Assembly (NCBI GenBank): GCA_038030265.1 | Contig: CM075939.1 | Location: forward strand, 15,419,253-15,483,252 | Direction: 5' to 3' | Length of the DNA stretch: 64,000 nt | Source: Corythucha ciliata | Lineage: Eukaryota > Arthropoda > Insecta > Hemiptera > Tingidae | Part shown: one piece after another, positions 11,541 through 23,410 of the stretch | Layout of the letters: each line of letters starts with the position of its first letter | How positions within the stretch are numbered: the stretch's first letter is position 1 | The notes under the pieces: model-generated | The model's input: only the letters and a program-made list of their open reading frames with translations | What the model was told of the DNA's origin: nothing | Databases searched by the model: none | Position numbers and translations under genes: made by a program

Positions 11541-13759
11541 TCTCTCTCTCTCTCTCTGCGGAACTCCTTAAGATGTGGCCAGTACCTAGACCTTTTTGCA
11601 GGCCTTTACCTGGCCTGTACCCCATCTTTGGCCCGGATACCGCAACAGAGTCGGTCCCATCGCTCAGCTCAACCCGTTAGCCACGGCTGCTGGCCAGCCA
11701 GCCGTGCCCGAGAGAGACCACGCGGAGGTGGGTCTTTTGAGCTGAGGATGCTGGCTTCCGCCATGGACCGAAACCGGACAGGGAAGAGAACCCTGCCCGG
11801 GTTGCCCGAGTAGGGAACCCTACTCAAGCATGGCCGGTCCCAGCCCTCTTCGCTCCAGCCAGGAGCGGGAGAAGGCCAGGAGGCGGCCATGCGCCCGCCG
11901 GTCTCGGACAAGAGCCGCGTCTCCCGGCGGGCCTCCACTCCCCCATGTCGCCCGCCGCAGATCCCCGTGGAGGCTGCAGCGACGAAGCACATGGTCGGCG
12001 GTCTCCTCCTCGACACCACAAGGGCATGTTGGAGAGTCCCGCCGCCGGAAGAACCACAACTTGGCGTTAAACGAGCCGTGTCCAGTCAGGATTTGCATGG
12101 CAGCGTGCTCAAGGGTGAACCACTTGGCCGCTGCCAGTCTCGTCCGAACGTCGGGCACGAACCCGAATGTACGCCTACCCGTTGAACTGTAAGTCCAACG
12201 CGCCTGCCAAGCCTCAACGACTAGGTCGTCAAGGAGGCGGAGGCCCCATGCGGCCCCCCACTCCTCGGCCAAGAGACCGAGGCGCTCTGCCCAATCTTCA
12301 CGGCACCGTACCCGGTCCAAGTTTCCCTGAACCAGGCGGCGCCCGTGAACCCATGCGTCGAGCAGGAGGTCCGCAGGAGGTATCCCCGCCAGCACCTGAA
12401 GCGCGTCGGAACTGACAGTCTGGTACGCCATGGTCACCCTTACCAAGGCCTGCCGCTGCAAGCTGAGGACCTTCGCCCTCTGAGCTTTCGTGGGCCGGTG
12501 CCACCACCACGTTGCACCGTACAGCAGGGTAGGTATGAATACCGCCCTGAAGTAACGAGCTCGGCAGTGGAAGTTCGTGCCCATACGTTGCCCCCCACCG
12601 ACCTAAAGAGGGCAAAGGTCCTCTCCAGCTTCCCCGCAACCGCCTCTAGCTGCGGGGTCGCTGTCCTCCCCGGGTTAATCTCGACCCCTAGGTAGCGGCC
12701 CTGCCGTTCCCCCACAAGGCGTGATCCCCGATAGCGCACCACCAGGGGGCTACCCTGCGAGAGACGACCCCGCATTAGGACCATTTGGGTCTTCGGCACC
12801 GCGAGAGCCAGTTTGACCGCCCCGCACCATTCGTCCACGCCCCGCAACAGCCGATCGATCTCCCGACCGGCCTCGTCCCGGGAGCGCGCCGCGACAACAA
12901 CCGCAAGGTCGTCCACGTACGCCACTCCCTCGAAACCCTCCCCCTGCAAAAGCCACAAAAGGGCGGCAAAGAGAAGGTTCCACAAAGCAGCCGAGAGAAC
13001 CGACCCCTGCGGGCAACCTCTGGTGAGAGGTTCCCGCACCTCCTCACTACCGTAGCGGAGCCGCACCTCCCTCGACTCGAAGTACGAGGCGATCACCCTA
13101 AAGATGTCGTTTGGGACACCAGCATCTCGCAGCGCCATCAAGACCCCGGGCCACGACACTGAGTCGAAGGCCCCCTGCACATCCAGCAGGACCGCCACCT
13201 TGTACTTCCCGTAGGGGGCATCGACGAGGGTCCGCACCGCGTCCAGTGCCGCGTCCGTCGAGCCCCCTCTTACCCCCCCAAACTGGCGCGGATGGAGCGC
13301 CTCCTTGATGAAGGGCTCCAACCGGCCAAGGAGGAGCCGCTCCAGGACCTTGCTCTCGCAGGGCAGGAGGCTAATCGGCCTATAGCTACCGGGAGACGCC
13401 GGGTCGCGGTCGGGCGACTTCAGAAGAAGTATCACCACAGCGACCCGCCATCTCACCGGGAAGTACCCCGCCACAAGACATCGATTGTAGAGCCCCAAAA
13501 AGGACTCCACCGCCGAGTCCGGGAGATGCTTAAGCATCTCAGGGCACACCCCGGTGAACCCCGGAGCCCTGCCCGACGCCAACCCACCAAGGGCGTCCCG
13601 AAGCTCCTCCTCCGTGAAGAGCTCACTGCCTGCCGTTTGTGGGACCACCGCCGCTTCCGCTCTTGATTCGCGATCCGCAGCAGAGTCCTCCCCGGGTTCG
13701 TCCCGCGGGAAGTTACGTCGGATGAAGTTCCTCAGCGTATCCTCCACAGTCCCCCCACC
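11541..13759 (-). mobile_element. 5'-truncated R1/jockey-like non-LTR retrotransposon
   Basis: A GC-rich insert with transcription on the minus strand. From its 5' truncation at 13759 it carries a reverse transcriptase, the C-terminal domain, a 3' UTR of about 280 bp (to 11559) and a (GA)n tail on its own strand (11541-11558). The endonuclease and ORF1 are missing. Both borders coincide with the ends of the flanking direct repeats, as expected for target-primed reverse transcription. Confidence 0.88.
11820..13759 (-). pseudogene. Non-LTR retrotransposon ORF2 fragment: reverse transcriptase and C-terminal zinc knuckle
   Basis: The minus-strand frame from 13759 to about 12585 encodes a reverse transcriptase. 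Visible blocks are YRPISLLP, a polymerase Asp motif in VAVLLDVQGAFDSV, RGCPQGSVLSAALWN and the active-site YVDD in VAYVDDLAVVV. A one-base frame change near 12585 leads into a second frame (12584-11820) starting CRARYFRAVFIP and ending at a stop at 11820. That part has the R1/I-type C-terminal Cys/His motif CPCGVEEETADHVLRRC (C-x-C-x7-H-x4-C). The APE endonuclease that normally precedes the RT is absent and no start codon belongs to the element. Known role of the family: the RT copies the element's RNA at a nicked genomic target. R1 clade is the best guess; a jockey or I relative is possible. Confidence 0.88.
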
Positions 13760-14316
13760 ACAGAGCGATTGGTTGGCTTGATTCAACCGAATGGTTCGTT
13801 AAAATTGACGGAGTTATTGGTTGATACGGTTCAACCGAATAATTCGTCAAAACTGACTGAATGATCGGTTTATTTGGATCAATCGAATGACACGGTTGAC
13901 GTTGTTTAACCGAGTAGCTGAAATAAACTCAACCGAGCAATCACTCGGTTAACACGCTCGGTTAAATCTCGCTCGGTTAAAAAAAGAGGTATGACCGAGT
14001 GCAAGGCACTCGGTTGTATCAACCGAAAAAAATCGGTTGCAATTTCTACCCCAGTACGCACGGTCCCAGTGTAGAAGCTTATACGTTGTCAGTTGTCCCT
14101 TGTTGGGAGTGTCGATTTTGGAGGGAGGTGTCTGGCTGAACAATGATTTTCTGGCGTTATTGACCAGTTTTCGGGGATAGAAAACGCCGTGAACGAGGAT
14201 TTCCAGTGCAAAGAGCTTCGTGAAAAAGGAATTGAAATGGCTCGGGTGGCGCTGGATCACCTCCTTATAGGCACCATTTGGTCGCGGACGCCGGCAGCAT
14301 CAGACAATTTGACTAC
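13760..14316. repeat. Right copy of the ~557-bp direct repeat flanking the retrotransposon
   Basis: Near-identical copy of 10984-11540. It contains a second right terminus of the CACTA-like element (ending 14071), which shows that the host DNA, rather than the retrotransposon, was duplicated. Confidence 0.9.
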
Positions 14317-14570
14317 TGTACGAGATACTGCGATTCGCAGGCGTTTTTGGCCATAATCCATGCACATTGTTCGAATGATTCAGTTGAAGGGTCTCATTCC
14401 CCCTGAAGCCCGACCATTCCAATCCACAATCACTATGTCCCATTTCATAACAAATGGGCGATTTGCACGGTAGACAGAACCACAGCGAATAAAAGCTTCC
14501 CCTTTTTTAGGTTGCCTTGGCTGCTGGATTAATAATTCACTACATTTTTTATAGTCACCCAATTAAAAAT
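14317..14570 (+). other. Upstream region of the trypsin-like gene
   Basis: Only 254 bp separate the duplicated repeat from the protease start codon, so this stretch should hold the 5' UTR and perhaps the core promoter. An AT-rich run (tacattttttatagtcaccc) lies about 30-50 bp before the ATG; no motif is decisive. Confidence 0.35.
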
Positions 14571-15757
<1,187 letters not shown>

Positions 15758-16330
15758 AAAAAAAAAAAAAAAAAATGGTCTACCAAAAATGCTACGTACG
15801 TGTCTTTCAGACAAATTTATTCCTCCAAATAGTTTTAGGAGTGAGTGAGACTATTGATAACAAAAAAAAATAATTTCGAAAAATCTCATTGAAAAAGTCT
15901 TCCTTTTGGGAAGAACGAAGAGTTACTTTATCCTTTCAAAATTGTTAAGTGTACCAACCAAGTTCGAGCCGGGACAGCGTTGATGTCGTGCGGTTTTCTG
16001 TCCAACGTACGTGCTCCTCAGCCAACTTTGCAGAATGTCTGGAGTCGCAGCCACTGAAAGCTATGGACGAAATGCGACCACCCAGGCCAAGTGAAGTGGG
16101 GTTTGGGAAGTGGTTTTGACAATACTTTTACAAAAGTGACCGGGGCTCCAATGGGGAGGGGGGCTTTGCTGAGGCCGGACATGCCAAATAGAGGTTTCCA
16201 CTCAACAAAATTGGTTGCGAATGGGACAAATCTGCTAAATTTTATGTTTCAAAAGTCCCAGTCACGTGAAATTGTTTGTTTTTTTGTTTTTTTAAATGAG
16301 CCAACTCCGCAAGATAGCTTTTGGAATGAG
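15758..16330. other. 3' flank of the protease gene, no gene recognised
   Basis: An A-tract of about 17 bases at 15759-15775 follows the stop codon. The rest, including a moderately GC-rich stretch at 15960-16200, shows no domain that I recognise. Confidence 0.35.
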
Positions 16331-16693
16331 TTACTAGCCAAAGTCATATGGAAAACCAAGTCCTCAGACTCGAGGAAAAAAATGTTTTTTATTTTGGGTT
16401 GGGATTTTTGCTCCCGTTAAGAATAAAAAAGGAGAAAACCCGCCAAATACAAAAATTATTATATTTTGATTTTCGGTTTGAAGTTGTAGCGTGATATCTA
16501 TCTTGATACCATATGTTTTTTTCAACACTCAACTTTTGTATAATTTTTGAATTTAGCAGGTAATCTACTTTCATAGTAGAGCAGCGCAACGTATCGGGAG
16601 CAAAAATCCCAACCCACGAACCGCTTCATTTTTTTAACATACAAATAATACAAAGTTTAATGACTTGGTTTTCCACATGACTTTGTTACTAGC
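16331..16693. repeat. Inverted-repeat (hairpin) element
   Basis: Two arms of about 85-95 bp face each other. The left arm holds caaagtcatatggaaaacca (16339) and gggttgggatttttgctccc (16397). The right arm holds their complements gggagcaaaaatcccaaccc (near 16595) and gacttggttttccacatgac (16662). The spacer is about 165 bp. It looks like a foldback MITE; no target duplication was identified. Confidence 0.75.
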
Positions 16694-17184
16694 GCAAAAG
16701 TTTGTTTTTGTAGCAGCGAAACCCGTTAAATTATTTTTTAACGCATTTTGATAGCGTTTTCAATTGGCAGGCAAACGCCATTCGATTTTAGAGGGATGGA
16801 ATGTCTTTCGAATGAGCAATTTCCGCGAAATTTCTTTATAAAATGAGCATGCTAGCTGGAAGTTCTCCCGCAAATGGCCTCACCCTCACTGAGGGGAAAA
16901 GTTGACGTTGAACGCCGCCACGTCAACGTCGCCATGGTGACGCCAAGGGAAAACATTAAGCGAAACGTCACATTGTGTGGAAAAAATCTCATTCGAAAGG
17001 CCGCCGCGGTAAAAAAAAAAGTTAAGCACGCAAAATGCCCCCTACGGCGGACAAAACGCAACATCCGGGCAAACACACAAGTGAATTGCCACATTCAAGG
17101 CAAAATTTACGTGAAATGCTGCGTCAAAGGCAAAAAATATGGGAAATGCTTCGAAATATTGCGAAAAGAGCAATGTTAAGGTGA
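16694..17184. other. No confident gene
   Basis: A plus-strand frame of about 100 codons (16874-17179) rich in Lys, Arg and Cys lies here. It has no recognisable domain, no family resemblance and no splice context, so I do not call it a gene. Confidence 0.3.
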
Positions 17185-17935
17185 CATATTGTCCATTTTA
17201 TGACAAAACTCGTCGGTTTCATGAAAAAATTGTCAATTTCATAACTAAATTGTCTGTTTTATGAGCAAACTTTCAATTTTATAAGACATCTTAAAGGGGA
17301 GTTGCACACGTGTTTCCTCGACCCCCCTCCAAGAACCCTCTTCAGGAAATTCCGCACAACCGTACGATCTTCCTTTTTCATATTTCATCCCTAAAATAAC
17401 TGTAAAACGCACATAAACTTTTACCTTGAAAATTCACACTCTTTCGACGACTTATTTAGGAAAGCAAGATCGTACGGTTGTGCGGAATTTCCTGAAGATT
17501 TAAATGAGCCCTTGAAGTCCATAATTGGTGCAGAAATGCGGCGGAAATTTCCGTGACGCGGAGTTGGCGAGGTATGATTGGAGGGGGGTCGAGGAAACAC
17601 GTGTACAACTCCCCCTTAAGCCTATGCGCATGATGGTTGATTTTATGAGGAAATTTTTAGTCTAAAAAGTGTCAATTTGATGAGTACATCTTCAGTTTAA
17701 TAAGGAAATAGTCAATTTTATGAAGAAAATGACTATTGCATGAGGAATTGTCAATATCACGAGAAAATTGCCCAACTTGAATGAATTTCCAATTTTGTAC
17801 GGAAATTTTTTATTTCCAGAAAAAATCGTAAATTTTTTGCTATCGTTAATTTTAGGGAAATTGTCGATTTCACGAGGAAATCGTCAATTTCACGAGAAAA
17901 TTGTAACTTATCCACAATAGTTTTATTTTTGGTCC
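17185..17935 (+). repeat. Family D ~21-bp satellite, interrupted by a MITE
   Basis: Degenerate tandem units resembling attgtcaattttatgaggaa, of about 20-21 bp. The array is split by the TTAA-flanked MITE at 17293-17621. Confidence 0.8.
17293..17621. repeat. TTAA-flanked MITE (piggyBac-type insertion)
   Basis: Terminal inverted repeats: ggggagttgcacacgtgttt then cctcgacccccctcc on the left, and the complement of ggggagttgtacacgtgttt on the right. TTAA lies immediately outside each end. A second internal inverted pair (ggaaattccgcacaaccgta and its complement) extends the arms. A TTAA target suggests mobilisation by a piggyBac-family transposase (inference). A related fragment is at 23167-23410. 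Confidence 0.78.
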
Positions 17936-18540
17936 TTGGATCTTATTAATTTCGTGCCATGACTCGATGGGCAATTGCCCTTGCGGTGAATATTGTTGAT
18001 AGAATAATTGGTGATCGCTTGTCACCAAATAATTGGTGATGAGGAAATTGTCAATGTTTTGAAAAAATAATCAATTTTATAGGAAATTTGTCCATTTTAT
18101 GAGGAAATTGTCAATTTTATAAGTAAAACGTGAATGTTAGGAGAAAATTGTCAATTTTAAGAGGAAATTTTCATTTTTAAGAGAAAATTGTCACTTTTAT
18201 GAGGAAATTGTTACTTTTATGAAAAAATTGTAAATTTTGTGAGGAAGCAATAAAGTTTATGGGGAAATTGTCTACTTTATAAGGAAATTGACAATTTTAT
18301 AAGGAATTTCGCTGCGTATGGCCTACTTCAGTGACTGATTGCGACAATTTTTCGCACTAAGAACAGTTTTTAGCTGGTTTCACTCAATAAAAAAGTAATT
18401 TCCCGGATTTCGCTCACTAAAAAACTAAATTTTTGAGGGTCACAATCGCAGTGTTAGCCACGGGACATAAGAGCTTCCCCTGCACCACAGCGCTGAGTTC
18501 ACTTCATCCGGCGGGAGGCATATCTTTGCCAAACTAATAC
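17936..18540 (+). repeat. Composite satellite-bearing element, copy 1
   Basis: Begins with a unique part around ccatgactcgatgggcaatt, continues through ~21-bp family D units, and ends with a unique part of about 230 bp (18301-18530) finishing at gcgggaggcatat. The same parts, in the same order but reverse-complemented, occupy 44130-45185. Confidence 0.75.
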
Positions 18541-18959
18541 TTGCTGTTGAATGTTGTTCTTTTTTTTCAACTTGTCTTACATTTGGGTTTTCTCAATTTT
18601 TCCCGGCCGGATAGAATCATAATATGACCCCCTCCTTAAGCCGACTCTGGATACGCGCCTGCGGGTCCGGGGCGCCAACTTAACTAAAGAAAGTCGAGCA
18701 TGCTCAACTCGGTGGTACTAGTAGCTTGCTATTATCTGAGCGGGACTTTCTGCTTCTATACTCAGTTGCTCGTATGCTCACGGAGGGGGCGCCTCGATGG
18801 TGTAATTGGTGGCGAGCAGCGCCGCCAGCGCTGTGTCAATGGCAGGAAGATGAATTAATATAGTCCAGATCAAATGTAAACAAACCTCTTGATTACAAGG
18901 GAGCTTGAGTTAAGTTTTGTTATTTTAATGCGTTTTTGCTTATTTATTCTTAATTTTTT
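18541..18959. other. No gene recognised
   Basis: Mixed unique sequence with a GC-rich patch (18640-18840). I see no coding or RNA signature. Confidence 0.3.
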
Positions 18960-20010
18960 TTTCGCGACTGCTGAGAATTGACGAAATTTGTGAAGTGTGC
19001 GATTGCACCCATAAACCTAGAAATTTCATGGAGGCCGAAGAACTTATAGCTGCTGGTCTCGTTGCCCTCACATCACAGGGAAATTGCCTTCAGATGGTGA
19101 AGGCGTTCATCTCGCGTGTATCGTTAGGAGCTCTGACAAGAATTACCAGGTTGAAGGAGTTCTAGCGAGCCAGGCCAATTGTTTGAGTGTTACTAAAGTC
19201 AAGTGTAGTATTGTAAGACAGGAGTCATTTATAGCTCAGGTCTTCCAAACACGTTGTTGCCTCCTCGATGTCCGTTAACCGGTATGTTGTAGTTCTCACA
19301 TTTTTTGCTTTGCTTGAAGGCACCTACTTCTTACGAGTAGACAAGTACTACACAAGTACACACCCTGGGTTGCCAAGCATAGCAGACGAAGAAATTTCAG
19401 CCACTGGTTTGGCCTGCTCTTGGCTTACGGCAACGAAGAAAAATTATAAAACCGTACCGGTTCGTTCTTTCCCGGAAATGGTAGTGGAAAAAGTTCCCAG
19501 ATCAGAATAAAATCATGGACCGAAGTGCTACGGCTACGTGACAGTGCTGCACGCACCAGATACCCTCTTTTTTTCTCTCATACTCATCGAGCCACACAAC
19601 GTGTGAGACAACAGGGTGTTTAAACAAATTTTATATGTTTGTTCCCCTTCAAACACAGCAAAAACAATTAAGAACTACAACATACCAGTTGACGGACACC
19701 AAGGAGGCAACATCCTGCTTGCAAGAGCCTGAGCTACCTGCCTTACAATTACTACACTTGACTCTAGTATTTCTCAAGCAATTGACCTGGCTCGCTAGAA
19801 CTCCTTCAACCTGGTAAGTCTTGTCAGGCGACAAAGAGCTCCTAACGATGCACGCGAGATGAACGCCTTTACCATCTGAAGGCAATTTCCCTGTGATGTG
19901 AGGACAACGAGACCAGCAGCTATAAGTTCTTCGGCCTCCATGAAATTTCTAGATTTATGGGTGCAATCGCACACTTCACAAATTTCTTCAATTCTCAGCA
20001 GTTTCGCGAA
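18960..20010. repeat. Large inverted duplication with a possible SWIM zinc-finger fragment
   Basis: The arms 18960-19320 and 19655-20010 are diverged reverse complements, sharing for example catggaggccgaagaactta and its complement. On the minus strand of the right arm a short frame reads TYQVEGVLASQ followed by a cysteine pattern with CKAGSSGSCK. This resembles the SWIM motif C-x-C-AG-x-x-G-x-CKH, with the last His changed to Gln and the spacing disturbed. The left arm carries the same segment further decayed. It may be a fossil of a YqaJ/SWIM-type gene or transposon. Confidence 0.5.
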
Positions 20011-20454
20011 AAAAAAGTAAGAATAAATAAGCAAAAAATTTCGCTCCGGCAGCTGGCGGTCGGAAAGAGTGCATTTCATTCCGTATACGGATACCCTATG
20101 CCGTTCCAGAAGTAATAATTTTGATACCATAATTTGTTTTATTAAGCCGAGCTTAATGAGCGAGCCGCTCGTTGGAGGCTCCGAGCGTGCTCTGAGCATG
20201 TTTAGAGCACGCTCGCTGAAATGTTGTTTCTCTCGAGCCGGGGGAAAACTGTGAGCATGGGACGAGCCGAGAGCTGCCGTATGAAGTGTATATGTTATTC
20301 GCAATGGCCGAATTTGCCCATTGCCCGAAAAATTTACCCACAACGCGTTATGGGCAGTGTGAAATGCTCACAACGCGTCGTGGGTAATTATATTCGCCCA
20401 GAGCGCTTTTTTAAAATTGTAGCGGCGGCGCGTCGTAGCGTTTCAACCCATATG
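20011..20454. other. Possible small repeat, no gene
   Basis: Contains two copies of the short motif cacaacgcgt(t/c)(a/g)tggg near 20338 and 20368, plus a palindromic stretch around gagcatgtttagagcacgctc. No coding evidence. Confidence 0.35.
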
Positions 20455-21165
20455 AATTAGCGAATTTTCTCAATTTCAGTCAAAAATTGGCGTTTGGCGA
20501 CCAATTCTTTCAATTTTTATCCGCAATTTTTCTGAATTTTAGTCACAATAATGCCTTCAGAAGGTGCGAATTTAAATTGTAATTGTAAATTTTTTTGTTC
20601 AAACCTTTTTCAAACCAAAAAATTCATCCATTTCTGTCAAAAAATCATCATTTTTAAATTATAAATTTCACGACACTTAATTCGAGAATTAGTGACGTTT
20701 CACAATTTTAGCAGCGAATTTTCGCTTTTTCTAAATTTTAGCAGCGTGGTAGCGTTCCCAACCCGTGCATTACCTACCGAGTTTTTGTCAATTGTTGCCA
20801 ATAATTGGCGATTGGCTCAATTTAAGCTGCAAATTGGCAATTTTTTCTATTTTGCAGCTAATATTGTGGAAAACACTTAAGAAAAACGTTAATTTCCAGC
20901 TAAAACTGAGAAAAGTGCTAATCCCCTGGTAAAAAATTTTTTAAAAAACTGTAATATGCTGCTAAAATTGAAGAAAACGCCAAAACTCGAGGATAGTTAA
21001 GAAACATCGGAACATCGCTCACGGGATAAAATGATACTTTGCTGCTAAAGTTGAGAAAATGCGCAAATTCATGGCTATGGGAGGGGGTGGGGCAAAACCG
21101 CCGTCTGAAACTGATAAGAACGATACACTCGGCCGAAAAAGCGCTAATTTGCGGGAGGAGTCCAA
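20455..21165. repeat. Family A ~30-bp satellite block with orientation switch
   Basis: Reverse units (caattttagcagcgaatttt type) fill about 20455-20860 and forward units (gctaaaattgaagaaaacgc) about 20870-21165. The polarity flips near 20865. Confidence 0.78.
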
Positions 21166-21365
21166 ATAATCACCCCTAACTGAGAGATTGAGGCTATGAT
21201 GAGGCCAGCAAGATGTCCATATTCAAGAGTGTGCTGGATGGGCGGAATAATGACTAAAATGTGAAATAACCCCCCCGCCACCCATCACCATTAAAATATT
21301 TCAATCTGATCCCCCCCAGAGCAAATTCCTACCTACGCCACTGGAAGGACCACCCCCACCACCTT

Positions 21366-21868
21366 GACTTTTTCGAAAAATTAAAATGGGAATCAAAGGC
21401 TACTCTAACACGGAGTATTCGTACTGAATATGATGCATCTAGAATCAACTGGTGATTTGTAGTGATTTTTTGACCATTTCAACCCCTATTCCCACCCTCC
21501 ACCTTGACCGATTTGGCCCAAATGCAATACCGACCGGGGTCTTATGACTTCTGATTTTTGTGCCAAAGCGCGTTCCGCTAAATTGATTTCTTCGAGAGTT
21601 ATCGTGCCAACAAGACCACACACTTACTTCCACCCCGGGGGCAACACCCCCTCCCCTTCGACTTTTTCAAAAATGTAAAAAGGGAATCAAAGGCTACTCT
21701 AACATGGAGTATACGTACAGACTATGATGCTTCTAGAATCAACTGGTGATTTATAGTGATTTTTTGACCATTTCAACCCCTATTTCCCCCCTCCACCACG
21801 ACCGATTGGCCCAAATGCAATACCGACCGGGGTCTTAAGACTTCTGATTTTTGTGCCTAAGCGCGTTA
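21366..21868 (+). repeat. Tandem duplication with a unit of about 295 bp (1.7 copies)
   Basis: Unit 1 (from about 21366) and unit 2 (from about 21661) share gggaatcaaaggctactcta, tagaatcaactggtgattt and gcaataccgaccggggtctt at a constant spacing near 295 bp. The second copy is truncated. No coding content. Confidence 0.85.
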
Positions 21869-21899
21869 GGAGATTATCCCTCGGAGTACGATTCCCATA

Positions 21900-21942
21900 G
21901 GCGTCTCCGTGGCGCAAATGGCAGCGTGCTGGACTGGAAATA
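21900..21942 (+). other. tRNA-like 5' half
   Basis: The string ctccgtggcgcaaatggcag then cgtgctggactggaaat resembles the acceptor, D-arm and anticodon-arm 5' half of a tRNA with a box A. The 3' half and box B are missing, so it is a fragment or SINE relic at best. Confidence 0.3.
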
Positions 21943-23166
21943 CATCAATACATACATCAATAATTAAATTATTCGTTTCTTAACAAAGTCATTTTTAGGC
22001 GATGGTGCCTCATACTTTTTGCTTTGGCTGATTCATCCTTCAGCTTGCTGATGGCAAAACATCTTATCTTAACGTAAACGCCAGAAATAATTTTAATTAA
22101 CTCTAATTTATGAGAAACTCCAATTTCATCAGTACATTGTAAATTAAAAAATATATTTTCAAAAATTAAGTCCTTAACTACTCTTGGAACAACCTTAGGG
22201 GACAATTTTGGAATATTCAAGGTGTTGTAATTATTTGTGAGTTGAACGAGCACTTTTCGGTGTGTTTAAATATTTGGTGTGCTGAATACGAAGGTGCCAC
22301 AAGCCCTCCTTTTTGTTTCAGGCTAAGAAATTCGCTATACTTTAAGGACGTTTTGGCATAATTATGGTCACTGGCAGAATTATCAAGAGCAAGTCCAAAT
22401 TTGCATGAAGAGCAATCTATTTTTCCTGCTACACTTCTCGCTACAAATTCTGCGATGCAGTAAAGAATTTGTTGCCTGTTTCCGTCATTCTCATCGAAAT
22501 TCATAATCAACGAGATCTTGCCTGTTGAGTTCGACCTCCTCGTTATGATTCCTCGAATGGATGGGTATGACCACTTCTTCTTCTTTTTTCCTCTCCTTCC
22601 TTCCACATTAAATTTCGAAGGCGCTAACAGCGGGGTCATTTTCTAACGCTACTGTGTTCGCGGAAGGAGAAGCTGTAATGCCATTCTTGATTACAATGCT
22701 CCTCATTGCTGCAACGAATTGAATAACGTTCGGGTTGTTATTAAACCCTTGCCGGCTCCTGATTTTCGAAAAAGGAACTCTAGATGGTCCTGGGAAAAAT
22801 TGTATGTAAGCAAATATTTAAAAGGGCCTTGTGGGGACAGCAACTTTTTTGCTATGTCGAGTACAGAAATGACTTCAACTGCAAATCCCACTATAAATGA
22901 TTTTTTTGAGCCCATGTAAAATGGTTTTCCATCACTACTCTTTAATTCGAAGAGATATAGAACCAAGGGGAGAATAGACTCTTCCATAAATATAACGTTG
23001 TCATAATAAAGTCGTTTTTTATACCCCTTACCATGTGGGCTACGGGTATTCGTGAAATCAAAAATTCTATCGATCACCCGAATGAATTTTATAGTTTCCG
23101 CGCACCCATCAAATTGGGGTAAACCCTGGCCCATTAAAACTCTAAGGCTGTAGCGACCGACGAACT

Positions 23167-23410
23167 TAAGGGGGGGTTTCAGGCGGGTTTCCTCGACCCC
23201 TTCCCAGTCACCCCTCGCCTAAACTTCGCACATAAATTTTGGCTCCATTTCTGCGTCAATATTCGATTTCAACGTCTCATTTTAATCTTCAGGAAGTTCT
23301 ACAGTGACGTTAGATCTTGCTTTTTCAAATTTTATCCCTAAAATAACCCCAAATCACTTTACAACTTGATTGTGTTTTAAGGTAATTTTAGGGATGTTTG
23401 GCCGGCCAAT
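23167..23410 (-). repeat. MITE fragment related to the 17293-17621 element
   Basis: Starts after TTAA with gggggggtttcaggcgggtt then tcctcgacccc and shares internal phrases (atccctaaaataac, cttcaggaagtt) with the MITE at 17293-17621. It lies between two coding pieces of the P-element-type transposase, so it is either in an intron or a later insertion. Confidence 0.6.

Noticed and set aside
11820..13781. Numerous plus-strand frames of 60-125 codons across the GC-rich retrotransposon
   Set aside because: They are antisense shadows of the reverse transcriptase frame; they have no domain of their own.
10984..14316. An LTR retrotransposon with 557-bp LTRs
   Set aside because: The interior is a non-LTR reverse transcriptase with a (GA)n tail, the repeats contain part of a CACTA-like element, and there is no primer-binding site, protease or integrase.
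16874..17179. Plus-strand Lys/Arg/Cys-rich frame of ~100 codons
   Set aside because: Low complexity, no recognised motif, next to satellite; likely chance.
17185..18310. A CRISPR-like array
   Set aside because: Repeats of ~21 bp have no unique spacers, and the context is a eukaryotic satellite.
21900..21942. A functional tRNA gene
   Set aside because: Only the 5' half resembles a tRNA; the T arm and acceptor 3' strand are absent.
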